64,000 bases of DNA from the NCBI RefSeq assembly GCF_022539665.2, contig NC_081332.1, forward strand, positions 6,042,303-6,106,302, in the 5' to 3' direction. The translations under genes and the position numbers were made by a program. The stretch is from Daphnia carinata. Its lineage: Eukaryota; Arthropoda; Branchiopoda; Diplostraca; Daphniidae. Of this stretch, positions 1 through 11,514 are shown one piece after another (position 1 is the stretch's first letter; each line of letters begins with the position of its first letter). Below the pieces are notes generated by a model. The model was not told the origin of the DNA and did no database searches. It saw only the letters and a list, made by a program, of their open reading frames with translations.

Positions 1-2381
1 GTAGAAGTTACCTGACACAACTGTAAATGAATCCATAGTAGCATGATTCACAAACAAAATGAACAATAATTGTAGCAAAGATAATGCTTACTGATAACAC
101 AGTCAAGATTCGATAAAACAATACAGAGCTATTCTTAGTCAGTCAAAACCCTACGTACTTGTATCATTCGAAGTGGAGTGTGAGAGATGCAACCTTGCGT
201 GACTTTCGTCAATGTGTCGATAAACATTGCCCGCAATTCGGCTGATTTGTTATACATTAGATCAATGTGTGGCCACCATGACAATAGTTGTTGCGTTATA
301 ATCCTTAAAATGGGTAATATATACGTTAAACATGAAAACTAACAGAAACCGAAGGAGATTGAAGTAACCTGTATAAGGAAGCGACGAGGACATAATGAAA
401 TGTAGGAGGTGAATGGGGGTTGAGGCAGACTTTAAGAGCTTCGTTGTTGTGTGGATTTATGCGGAAACAAGAGACGAAACAGTCAATCATCAAATCGATG
501 TCCTGATTCATGTAGGCCTGGCCGCGGGAAAATGGCTTGCCCGGGTTAAATAGCAACACCTGCCCAAACGGTGAGCTCAGTTGTCAATAAATACAAAACA
601 TGAAAAATATTGACATTATCACCTTTAAGTCGTTGAGTACAGATTGAACAAGCGCAAAAACAACATTTCCGGAATCCAGGAAGTGAATGTAAGTGGAGAC
701 CTTACAGAGCTTGACGGCAGTGACGGCAGCCGCTTCTGTCAGTTGTCGACTAGAACTGTGGGGAGCCAGGGCTTTTTTGAGGGAATCTGAAGATAAAATG
801 GATATATTAAGTGATTGTTTGCAAAGAAGATAAACGGTTTTTTTTATACCCAGAAATGTTTTTTTTTTCGAATGGCGGGGAGAGCAGGGTGCTCCGGAAT
901 CCGCATTTACAATCTCTTCTAACACTTTAGGCGATATGACCAACAACATAATCTGAAGTGGCCACACAGCAGCTCGTCGCTTATTATTTTCTGCGAATAA
1001 ATCCAGTATGTCAAAAAGCTGCTCACAACACTTGGACAAGTCAGCATTAGGACATTTCTATAGTTATGAAGTGATTATAACAATTAGTGTACCGTTTTCT
1101 TTTCTCTTTTTCTTTCTAGTTACGTACTTGAATTTCGGTGAACTCATGCGGATAGGTGTCCATCCAATTCCAAATAGCTTTCTCTAGGGAGGCGATCAAA
1201 ACTAGGTGCACCGATTTTCTTAATAGCTTACTTTTTGATATTGTCTCTAGATACGAAATGTGAATTTTAATAAACTTTTAGTGAACAGTAAAAAAAAATT
1301 TTTAACTAAAAATAAAAAAATATAATACTTATTCCGTACCATTCAACAGTTTGATAAGTCGTATCGTATCTACATTAATGTGTTGGATAAGTTCGATGTC
1401 GCTTAAGTCAGGGTTCTCTTCGTTGGATGAGCTTAGTTCTTGCAGTCTAGCGAAAATGTTGAATTAATACATTAGTATAAATGATATTGGTCGCTCCGGT
1501 TTACCTTGATGATATCCGGCTGAAGACAGCATTAAAATTGTTAAGACTGAGGGCAAACAAAACTTTGGAAGCTAAAGCTTTAAGCTGATTAACCATTGGG
1601 TTTTCATTTGGCAGATCTATATCAATTAGTCAAATTTTTATATCATGCCAGATTGAATAATTGTAAACAGAATTTACCAATAAATTGGCAGATTTCTCGC
1701 AGCAACAGTTTGACGTTCATGGCTTCATCAAACCTTGTTGTATCTTTTGGCTGTCCACTTAAGCATTTTTCTAAAGTGTCTAAAACAATTAGCAATGATT
1801 CATAATAATTTTTCTCATAGTCAGGTCCATGTGTTCTCTGTTGGAAGGAAGATGTAGTCATGATCACATCCTTTGTTTACATACATGTTGTGGTGACATG
1901 ACACTAAACTATAACATATAAAACTTACTGATTCATTAACCCTCTGTAAAATCTTTGTAAGTCCTGATATCACAAGGGAAAATTTATATTTGCTGATTTG
2001 GATGAGACACTCCTTATTTTGTTCCACCATCTGACGGGCATGTGATGTTTGGGGTCCAGTTCGATATGGTAGCTATAAAAAGAAGGAATTCCGTTAAAAT
2101 GGTCAACCTGAGCATTGAGAGACATTTGGAATTGAATGTAAACATATTCATTCTGAATGCAACTGGACGAGCCGCAATCAATACACTAGCATGCGCCTAC
2201 GCACGGCTACAGAATCCCATGGCGAATGTATGAATGGGCCAAGAGATCCTCGCCGCCGACTAGGGCAATACTTCGTTTACGGGTTGGAAAAATAAGTTAC
2301 ATGTGCAAAAAATGGACTCACCTGTTCTTCAAAACGAATAATCAGCGACGAAACCCACTCAACGGGCTTTTGCGTGGCCAT
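1..2381 (-). CDS. NF1: Neurofibromin, 5' portion (gene runs off the left edge)
   Basis: This is the N-terminal part of neurofibromin, the Ras GTPase-activating protein. The start codon is at 2379-2381 and exon 1 (2322-2381) reads MATQKPVEWVSSLI, close to the vertebrate NF1 start. Later exons carry family landmarks: NKECLIQISKYKFSLVISGL (about 1930-2070), IVLDTLEKCLSGQPKDT (about 1690-1850), RKAAVWPLQI-type sequence (about 900-1030), SRQLTEAAAVTAVKLCK (about 640-788), LLFNPGKPFSRG with DLMIDCFVSCFRI (about 340-570), and a block ending near 160. About nine exons are visible, separated by short introns. The GAP and CRAL-TRIO/PH regions lie outside the window. The reading frame is open in every exon recognised, so the gene looks functional. 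Identity rests on many collinear motif matches; exact exon borders were not all fixed. Confidence 0.93.
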
Positions 2382-3513
2382 TTCCGTCAATTTCGGTGTT
2401 CCTTGGTGTGAGATACAAAACACACAATGTCAAAAAACCTTCATCTTTGTGGTAGCCACCTACCGGAGCTATAGCCAACAAAAAGCATTCCTTAGAAAAT
2501 ACTGTACATGTATTTGCAAATAATATTAATCGACCAAAAATTATTTGGATTTTCTTTTTTCCCTTTTTTTTTCTCTGTAACATTATTTTTTTTTAATTAA
2601 CTCTTAAAAGGAAAGAATTACTTTGAAAAAAAAGAAGACCAAGAGAACAATTTATTATGTATTTACATTTATTTTTATTGTTTACTTAAACGATAATGGT
2701 ACTATCTCACAAAGGGTTATGTTTCAGGTACCAATAATATTTCACGGTTCATGGTGAACACGGATTATTATTTGAAACTGATACAATTCCTCCTCGAGAC
2801 TTCGTTGTTGAAATAATTCCAACAGAGGTTTCCTGGGCGGAGGGCCGTAACGTGTAGCTGAGCCGTCAGCCAGAATTACTATTTATTATTTTATTTTTTA
2901 TCTCATTTTTTTCATTTTTATTTACTATTCTATAGTGACGTACCAGGTAGATAAGCTAAACCATATATCGCGCAAACTAGGAACAATTTGCTAATGAAAG
3001 TTTACATTTTCCCGTCATCCGTGAAATCAATTATTTTATATGATCGTGCTCCAAGTTGCAGATAATCCTACTGCAGCAATTACGCAAACAGTTAAATTTC
3101 TCTGAGTAAAGGACAAAGTGCTTCTTCCCAAATGTAAGTTCATGTTAAAGTAACATTTTTTATGAAATGCGCGTGTTATTTATTCTCGACAGAGCGACAA
3201 ATTGACTAACAGATGACTCTCGAAAAGTAAAAGTTGTTTACATGAAGCCTCTGCCATCCCGCAAATTATAAGGTTTGATAGTTCAATAGATAAGGTCATA
3301 ACTCACAAAGATAAAGGGTTAATGATACAATCGTCATTTAGGGTCTTTCAACTGATTTAAAATACTCCCACCGGCTCTATTTGTTTACATAGGGTAGATA
3401 GGCGGACAGAAAATCAATATTTATTCTGAACGTGAAAAAGTGCATAGTTGCGTACTGCGAAATTGACTTAAAGACTAGCCTTCCGTACGAACGGTGCTTC
3501 TTCGCTAGAAGTA
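2382..3513. other. Intergenic region between divergent NF1 and DGAT2-like genes
   Basis: AT-rich sequence of 1.1 kb between two divergent starts, so it probably holds both promoters. I see poly-A/T tracts around 2550-2640 and no coding signal or repeat. Confidence 0.6.
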
Positions 3514-4734
3514 ATGAAAATTTTTGGGATTGAGTACGCCCCGCTATTAGTTCCTCTCGAACGAAGAAGACAAACATGGGCTGTTTTCGTTTGGATCGGC
3601 TCTTTTTTTTTTATGGGGCCAGCAGCTCTTCTAGGATTTTTGTACCTGTTCTTCTTCACACGTTTCTACTTTGTCCCTTTATTCTATGTGGCCTGGTATG
3701 TAGCTGACATTAAAACACCTGAATGTGGGGGAAGAAGGTAATTGTTTAAATAACCTATATCAGTCAAAAATAATGAAAATCATCTTTTATGTTGGTGTTT
3801 TTTCATAGGTGGAATTGGGTACGAAGATGGTCTTTATGGAAAGACTATGCATCCTATTTCCCAGTAACACTGGTGAAAGAAGCTGATTTAGATCCAAAAT
3901 TCAATTATTTTATTGGCTCTCACCCTCATGGAATCCTGTGCTCTGGTGCCTTTTGCAACTTTGCTACAGAAGGAACAAATGTTTCTAAAGTCTATCCAGG
4001 AATTACCTTCTCATTAACAACATTGAACTGCCAGTTTGTAATGCCCTTCTACAGAGAATTTTTCATGACAAGTGGAGCTGTTTCTGCTTCCAGAAGGAGC
4101 ATCGATCATATCTTAGGGAGTAGTCCTGGAGGCAATGCTGTCATATTGGTGGTTGGGGGAGCACCAGAATCACTTGATACTCATCCCAATGTTGATGATG
4201 TCACCTTAATTCTAAAACCAAGAAAGGGATTTATTCGTTTGGCTCTTAAGCATGGGTTAGCACTGATGATAAACTTAGCTATAAAATTACTCTATGGCAA
4301 TTTTAATTGTGTAGGGCTCATTTAGTACCATCTTTTTCTTTTGGTGAAAATGAAGTGTATGATCAAGTTGACAATCCTCGTGGTTCAAAGTTAAGAAGTT
4401 TTCAAGATTACCTCCAGAAAATGATTGGACTAGCACCAGTTTTGATAAAGGGGAGAGGCATATTTCAGTACTCATTTGGTATCATTCCATACCGTAGACC
4501 AATCACTACAGTTGGTAAATAAATATTGATAAAATCATTTTTTTATCACATCTCAATTAAATTTAAATTATTTCAGTTGGTAAACCAATATTTGTGGAGA
4601 GGACAGGCAATCCTAGTGATGAGCAAGTTAATGAGTTACACTCAAAATATATTGATGAGCTTGTTGCCCTTTTTGAGCGACACAAGCATAAATACTACCC
4701 ACCAAGAGAACATATCAAGTTGAAAATTCTCTAA
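3514..4734 (+). CDS. DGAT2: Diacylglycerol/monoacylglycerol O-acyltransferase 2 family
   Basis: Acyl-CoA-dependent acyltransferase of the DGAT2/MOGAT family, which makes triacylglycerol at the ER and lipid droplets. Four exons join in phase: 3514-3737, 3809-4255, 4315-4514 and 4577-4734, giving 342 residues, normal for the family. An N-terminal hydrophobic hairpin (about residues 20-65) precedes the catalytic HPHG motif (GSHPHGILC in exon 2). Further family motifs are [35 protein letters not shown] and PITTVVGKPI. The C-terminus is hydrophilic. All splice junctions use GT/AG and no lesion is seen. DGAT2 and MOGAT2 cannot be separated by eye, so the symbol is at family level. Confidence 0.93.
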
Positions 4735-5549
4735 AATTTTATACTTTTGTTGTGTTAGATTTGCTGTTTGTTTCATACTACTAAAAACAGGGTTCCTAAC
4801 TGAAAGATTTTTCAAAATCATAGAAATACACAGTGCAAGCCTGTAGCGTATAATGTCAACGATGTGTACAATTTTCCGCAATCTCAGTTTTTATTATTTT
4901 TTAACAAAAGGTTTTACGCTGTGGAACTAACACAAAACTGTCCTACGCGTATGTCACTATTTCTTAAATAAACATTTTTGCGCCCTCTCCATTGTAAAAA
5001 CAAAAATTCGGAAGCTTTTCGAATTTCGATCATTTTTTCTTTTTCGACATCCACAAGATGGCGTCTTGATGGGGAAAATATGGCACAAGAAAACATCACA
5101 GCAGCAATAACTCATAGTTCATAGTTTTGCCAAGATCTTGATAGTCATTAGTTTTTTTTTGTTTCTTTTCAAATATAAAATACCTGCAGTGCCTTGAGGT
5201 GAGGGACGGATAAGGGAAGGCAAACAGTATAGCAGAAAAAAATGATAACTAATCTAATCATTGCTGAATACATTTATCACTGAAATGGCCGGGTTTTTTT
5301 TATTCTTGTTTGTTGTATTTGAAAAAATAGCTAGTTCTTTTCGAATAGGAACAACTTGAACAAATTAGATACTTAAAAAAACTAGTTGATCGTTCCGACC
5401 TGGACCCTCATCTCTGCTCCGGTTGTAATAGTGGGAGAATGCTCAACATTTTGTTTTTTCAATAGGAAGATCAGTTTCCTCGGACGATTTGCCTGATTTT
5501 TTTTCATCAGAAATTAGATTAGTCTCAGAACATATCTACCAAGTTAAGT
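4735..5549. other. Intergenic region (convergent 3' ends)
   Basis: About 0.8 kb between the 3' ends of the DGAT2-like gene and the minus-strand acyltransferase. It is AT-rich with several short T tracts. No gene, repeat or RNA is recognised. Confidence 0.55.
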
Positions 5550-8549
5550 TTAGTACAAAATACTTTTTAACTTCGATGAAAATATGAGTTTTTCCAGATT
5601 CAGAAAAGATGCTTCGACCGTTACTGCTGCCACGAAAGCCAGTGCAAAAGAAATGAAGATGAGACCGAAAGACGTCGTAAACTGTTGCAACATAGTATAA
5701 TAGAATTGCTTTCGTATGGCGGAGTAATAGACGTTCAGAAAATCATAGTGAATCAGGTAGACACAGTAAGTCAATCTGCCCAGCGGTAGGAAGCCTTTCC
5801 AAGACAGAATCCGGTTGATGAAACCTAAGCAACATAACAAGCTTATTTCGAATTTCAGTCGCAAAATATCACGAAATCAACTGATACCTCCATAGCCGCG
5901 CGAACATGCAAAGATGATCCAAGCTATTACGCAAGCCCAGGCAGTTCTATGCAGAGGCCCATATATCATACTGACCGTAGAACTAATATCCGGCACTTCA
6001 GATTGGTCAACATAAGGTGCCAGACCGTAAACAACTGCTAGCCCAACAGCCGTAGTGATCGCCCATCCCATTGCCGTCAACGTCTTCAATATGCATTTTT
6101 AAAATATCAAATTATTTTTCAAAAAATCTTATGACACTTTGTACTTTTGACAGCCGAAAGGTTGATTCTTTGGTATTATGAAGATACCACCCTGCCCAGA
6201 TGCCCAAAAGGTAAGGTGGGGCTCTTGTCCACGGCTTCAAATAGTAATGGTCATAAAAATCGGACGCTGTGCCTAAGTTATCTCTAAAAAAATCAATTTG
6301 GTTCATTAATTTTTAATAAATAAGGTAAAAAAACAGAGAATCGATAAATACAGCCGGGTGGGTATGTATGCTGGAGGCAGATCATAAATGGCGTAAGCGG
6401 CAAATATCGTTGCATAGCTGATCGTGGCAACAAAGATCAGGAAAGCAAGTCCAGCCTTTCTCCATCGCCAAAGCGGATAGATAAACAGAGGTGATAAGAT
6501 GAACAGTTGCATGTCAACTGCTAGATACCACGCTTGCCCAATACACTGAAACAATTACGCGTTATTTTTTAAAAGTAGGAAATATACTTGTCATCCGGTT
6601 TCTCACCTGATGATAAGGATCCACGGGAAACAAATTGTTTACTGTGGAAGCAAAAAAAGGTGTTATCTGCAGATTATTTTAACTATGACAAAATGCTACT
6701 GCTTTTCAAACTGACTGTAGAGGAATTGTCGCCACCAGGAGATCCGACAGGCGTTGGATAAAAGATTGACATTGTACCAATTAGGTCCGGTGCCAAGATA
6801 GACCATAAGCGTCGCCACGAAACCGAGGATGACTGCGTACACTGGCGTTAACCTCAGATACCGATGCAAGTAGAAGAGACCAACGTTGAATTTGCCTTTG
6901 TTGCGATCCAGCTCGCGCAGCAAGAGGAACGATACGAGAAGGCCGCTCATTAAAAAGAACGTATCCACTGAAACAGATCCATTAACAATTGTTTGCATCC
7001 CTAAACCGTAGGCATCCTGAAATTTTTCAAATTCTAGTTATATTCAACGGTGGCGTTACAGTTACAAGGCAATTACTGTTAAAACTGCTTTGGGATTCAT
7101 CGTTTTGTATGGCATCAAGCTCCACGAATGTCCTAAGACGACCCAGCATGTCGAAAAGAAGCGAATGCCGTGAATGCAGCCAAAGTTATCTTTTGCAGAA
7201 GATGCTGACACTTTCATCGATAGGATTTTCTTGCCATTGCTCAGCGCAGAGAAACAGTGTAGGGCGCTCAAAAGCTTGCCATCCGCATTTGGGTCAAAGT
7301 TAATGTCGTAGTACATGCGGTACGCCTCGTGAATCGTGGCCAAGACAACCAGAACACCAAGAAAGCTGAGAACCATTCTGTTTTTACAAAAGGAAGTTGA
7401 GTTTTAATGTTAAGTTTAGCAGAAAAAATAATGAAAGTCATGTTACATAACGGTGATGTCGGGGCCATCTAAAATGCGTTTTTCGTTCGTGTCTTTGAAA
7501 CAATATTGCTCGTCAGAGAGCGTGACGATAGAATTGTTTGCGATGACGTAGCTCCCAACAAGTTGGGCAACCGCTTTGCCTAGATCAGACGCGCTGCATG
7601 ACGATGGTAGGCAAAAACTGACGCTGGGCAAAATAAACGTGTAAGGTCCAACTCCAGACATTTTGGGCTCTACCCGATCGTATCCCAGTAGTTGACCCAG
7701 GATTTGAAATATTGTTATGAAGTTACTTCGTTCGTGATACCCCTCGTCAGACGATATTCTCGAAGTGATGTCCGTCTGATCGACCGGAGCATTTTTGAAA
7801 AATACTTTGCAATATTGTCCATTGAAAATGGGTGCGCGAACGGCCTTGCATTCATCAAATAGTCCATCGGCTTGAAAATTGAGGGCTCCAAATAACCCCG
7901 GTGGCAATTGCCCTGATGATTCTTGCACTGCAAAAATAATCATAGGACTTTGTACAGTTAACATCGAACGTAAGATTCATATACCATTAACTCGCAGTAA
8001 ACTAATATGAAATATGGAAGCAGCTTAATCTTTGGTGGCGAGATAACATATCTACATAGCTTCATACAATGCCCTAAGCCGAACAACAACCAAACAAGTC
8101 TATTATTTGTCCAGAAGTTCTATTTTAAAAACTTTTATGAAACAAGTTTGAATGAGAAGAAAGGCAACTCATTTAAACAAGGCGTATAAAACGAATGTAT
8201 ACGATAGGTTAAAAAAAAAATACCTTGATTATGACTTACTCTGCAAGGCCCATAAACTTCGATTAACATAAAGGTTATGAACGTAGAATTGGCTGTCTTC
8301 AATACATCGCTGGCTGATATTTTTGGCCACTGCAGTCGGGAAGTGGGATGACTTTAGTGTTGCTAAAATGTTATGTAATAGATCCCTTGTATCATAAAAG
8401 TCTTCAGTTGCTATCAATTGTTCTGCGACAGCGACAGCAAATGTCTCCCATTTTTGGTTTACTACAGGTGAAACGGAATCCAATAAAAATTGGGGCTCGA
8501 TTTCTGTCAATAACAAGAGAAAGCTGAGGAGAACGGCTACAAATTTCAT
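5550..8549 (-). CDS. Nose-resistant-to-fluoxetine (nrf-6)-like membrane acyltransferase
   Basis: Multi-exon gene of the nrf-6/acyltransferase-3 family, found in nematodes and arthropods and implicated in lipid or drug transport. The start at 8547-8549 opens a signal peptide (MKFVAVLLSFLLLLTEIEP). The extracellular NRF domain spans exon 1 (about 8245-8549) and the exon at about 7445-7927, with conserved cysteines (DECKAV, QYCKVFF, CLPSSCSASDL). The acyltransferase-3 core begins at about 7376 with NFGCIHGIRFFSTCWVVLGH. It continues through DTFFLMSGLLVSFLLLREL, FNVGLFYLHRYLRLTPVYA and AWYLAVDMQLFILSPL to the last exon, GRLTYCVYLIHYDFL, near 5700-5770. At least ten membrane helices are apparent. 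Stop is at 5550. No frame-breaking change was noticed. Family assignment is firm; the substrate is unknown. Confidence 0.9.
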
Positions 8550-9242
8550 GGTGGGGATTCTAGTTGAAGCTCTAAGGGAGTTGCTACATGACTGACGAAT
8601 ATATTAAAATGCTATTATTTATAAACTTCGAACAATTATTCAAGGATTCAGGCTTACAGTATTCAAATTGACCAACCATGATCTCGATTTGCCTGGCACC
8701 TTTGCCCTTTGATTTTTTCACTGTTTATCGGTCGATGAAACTAACATTGCATCACATCACGTATTCTCCCTTGCCTCTCAAAAGTTTTCTTTACATTTTT
8801 TACTTGTTTTTTTTCTTTATATTTTTACTTTTTTACTTTTGTGAATCCATCAATAGTTTTTTTAAACGAATCGTTTGAATATTTTGTTTTGTTTTTCTAA
8901 CATTTTCCATCACTACCTTATTTGTAACGTTGTAGTCCATATCAAATGTAAGATATTATATTATATTATGGAAGACGCAGTTATCAAACTTTTGGGCGTC
9001 ATATAATCACGCGAGGTGGTCCGATTAATAGATAGCATTATCTTGAATCACACCATCTTCTTTGATTGGATCGCTGGTTCGTATGAAGGTTGTATTCGTA
9101 AAGTAAAAAAAAAATTATTCGAGAGTTCGTTTAAAGTATCGTAGCAGCTACAAACCACAGTGACGAGGTAAAAATTTATTTTCGTAAAAAAAAACCACTC
9201 ATATATTTTTATTAACGTCGTGTGTTTGAAAGTACAGGAAAA
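8550..9242. other. Intergenic region at the left edge of the accessory cluster
   Basis: About 0.7 kb between divergent starts of the nrf-6-like gene and the receptor-like gene. It is rich in A/T tracts and shows no coding signal. Confidence 0.5.
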
Positions 9243-11080
9243 ATGCCACTAACACAGAAAACTAATGCTTTCGTAATAGCTTGGATGTTTTTCGTGCTGG
9301 TGCAGTTCCTTCCCAACCAAGCGCTCGAAACTGTAAGTTGAATGTTGTATTGATTCAATTGTCGTTTATGTTCCTCTTTAAAAATAATAACTTCACTAGA
9401 ACCTCTGCACGTTAAACACGATTGTAAAGAACACGTTGTGTTTTAACGTTTTTGAGCATAATAATTCTCTGCTGAAAATGTGTGCACGGTTTTCTTCATT
9501 GCCCATTAAAGAGAGAAATCCGCCAGTGCAGTAATATCGTCTTATCCCAGATTTTGTAGACTACCATATTTAAAACTTTAATTGTAGACCAAAGGTTTTT
9601 CCCACTCGAGCTCGCTTCAAAGATCATCCCTAAAAATATTAAGGATTTTAATGCATTTAGTGGTAACGAAAGGTCATTCGGAAAAAAAAAAAAAAAAAAA
9701 ACTGTAGAACGTTCTGTCAGAACATCCGAAAATAGAGATGGATGTTGTTTGAACACTATTGGTCAAAAAATGACAACATTTCTATGCAAACTTCGATGGA
9801 TTACACGACAGTGGCAGCCATTTTCTCGACTCCTGTAAAAAAAAAAAAAAATTCTAGAACGTTTTGTGCAGAACATCTAAACGAAAATAGAGATAAGGGG
9901 CAATGTTGCGTGATATCTATTGGTCAAGTCTTTTAAGGCAATGACAGAACAAAAATCATTTCCCCGTTTGACAGGTAAAAAAAAAACACATAGAAATTTT
10001 TTTTTGGTAATTTTAAATTGTAGAAACGATAAAAATTTTTTTTTTTTTGCATTTTCCTCTTTTCACAAATAGTGTCGTAGAGATGCGGAGTGCACGACAC
10101 CAGGTACCTACTGCCTAGGTGGATTTTGCGATGGCCACTGCATCCCGTGCCATCAGTTCCTGCGCAATCCTCCTTATTCCGGTGATTGCGCTAAACGGGA
10201 AGAAGATTGCGGGACATGTGTTCCTGGGTATTCGCTTCAATTTACATCGCTCTGTGCAGACGTTACTAATTGACCTTGTTTCTTTTCGGATCAGGACTGT
10301 TGCGGAGGAGCTGGTAGGGATGCGGCACGCCTTCCGATGTAAAAAAGCTGAAGATCCTATTCCCTACCCGAAGCCGGCTTTTACGGTACCCGAATGGCGC
10401 ACTTTGACGTTTAGCGTTGTTGGCTTGACAGTGGTGTTGGCATTGGTCGCCGTGGGCACCTTCCTCAAGCACAAAGGCATTGGTGGTCAAAGCAAACAAA
10501 TTCATGTGGCGTCTCAAATATATTATCAACTAAATCATCCGTTAAAAATGAATTTTTAGTTTTCCGCCATCGGCAGACGTCTGGAACGTCTCTTACCACT
10601 CCAAATAATTCAACTGGAGTGTTAGATGAGGCGGAACAGCCCTTAACGTCAGGCGTCCCGCCGAATGAAGAACGACGTTTGGAGAGGGAGAGAAATGTCA
10701 AAGCCCAGCCAATAGACGATCCAGTCTCTACCAATTCGATGGAGAATTTGGAGCTTTCTGCTCCCCCATTTCCTTCCGATGTACCATCCATTCCAGACGG
10801 AAGCGCAAACAACAACGTATTAGCTGGTGGTACGTACGATGGGGTTACCATAGAACTTTCCGGCTATCGAAACGGGAATCAAACGGAATCCACTGCACCT
10901 TCGGCCACTTTGCCAATTTCCAATGCTGTCCCTGTTGCCATCGAAATGGAACCGGATGGATCGGATAATGAATCGGGGGAAGATACCAAGGAAAGCTGCT
11001 ACGAGCAGTTCAACTTTGGCTTTTTCTTTAAAGCTGAAAGAGTAAGCACAAGGACAGCAGGATGCGCTAATAATAACTAA
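9243..11080 (+). CDS. Cysteine-rich single-pass receptor-like protein, long cytoplasmic tail
   Basis: Not assigned to a known family. Four exons join in phase: 9243-9332, 10073-10227, 10295-10482 and 10560-11080, giving 317 residues. Exon 1 is a signal peptide. Exon 2 encodes an extracellular module with about ten cysteines (CRRDAECTTPGTYC, DGHCIPCHQF, CGTCVPG). Exon 3 holds a last cysteine (HAFRCKK) and one membrane helix near residues 100-125 (FSVVGLTVVLALVAVGTFL). Exon 4 is a roughly 170-residue acidic, Ser/Pro-rich cytoplasmic tail. The layout resembles small TNF-receptor-like proteins of invertebrates, but that is inference. A paralogue lies at 39504-40354, and relics of the exon 4 tail recur at 13239-13463, 35037-35246 and about 40381-40640. 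The gene converges on the first pseudokinase-caspase copy. The exon 3-4 junction uses a weak GTGGTC donor and is the least certain part. Confidence 0.72.
9661..9935. repeat. Imperfect tandem duplication with poly-A tracts in intron 1
   Basis: Two copies about 150 bp apart share a long A tract followed by GTAGAACGTTCTGTCAGAAC (near 9704) or a diverged version (near 9854), then AATAGAGAT and a TATTGGTCAA box. The GAAnnTTC arrangement resembles a heat-shock element, but it may be chance. Confidence 0.5.
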
Positions 11081-11514
11081 AGGCAGTGCTTCTTACTAAA
11101 CGGCAGGCAAAGAGTAAGGCTATTAGTTATAATTAACGTAATTAAATAAGAAGCATCTATTCAGTAAATTTTTAAGCCTAATTTCCAAGGCAAGAAATGG
11201 AATGTTAGTTAATCACCCCTCACTTCAAATCTTCAAATAAGAAGTACTGCTACTACAATAACGCCGCTCGAGTCACGTCACAAAAGACCCCGAAAGCTCC
11301 CAAATGAGCTGCTTTGGTGATTCCATGATTAGCTGAAGTGCGTAATTCATTTTGTTCGACGTGTTCCATTTAACCCATTTAAGAAACTTTACTTCAAATA
11401 AGGTCGCTACATACATACTTTTCTTTCTTTTAAAATGCTAATGTTAAATAACAGGGTAACTACAGATTTGAATAAAATGCCCTTTTCCATGACAAGGCCA
11501 GCCAAACTTGAATT
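11081..11514. other. 3' flank between the receptor-like gene and pseudokinase-caspase copy 1
   Basis: Noncoding. It matches 3' flanks of the other cluster copies (31550-31980 and 35580-36020), including a conserved stretch around TGAGCTGCTTTGGTGATT-type sequence. It therefore belongs to the duplicated unit. Confidence 0.55.
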
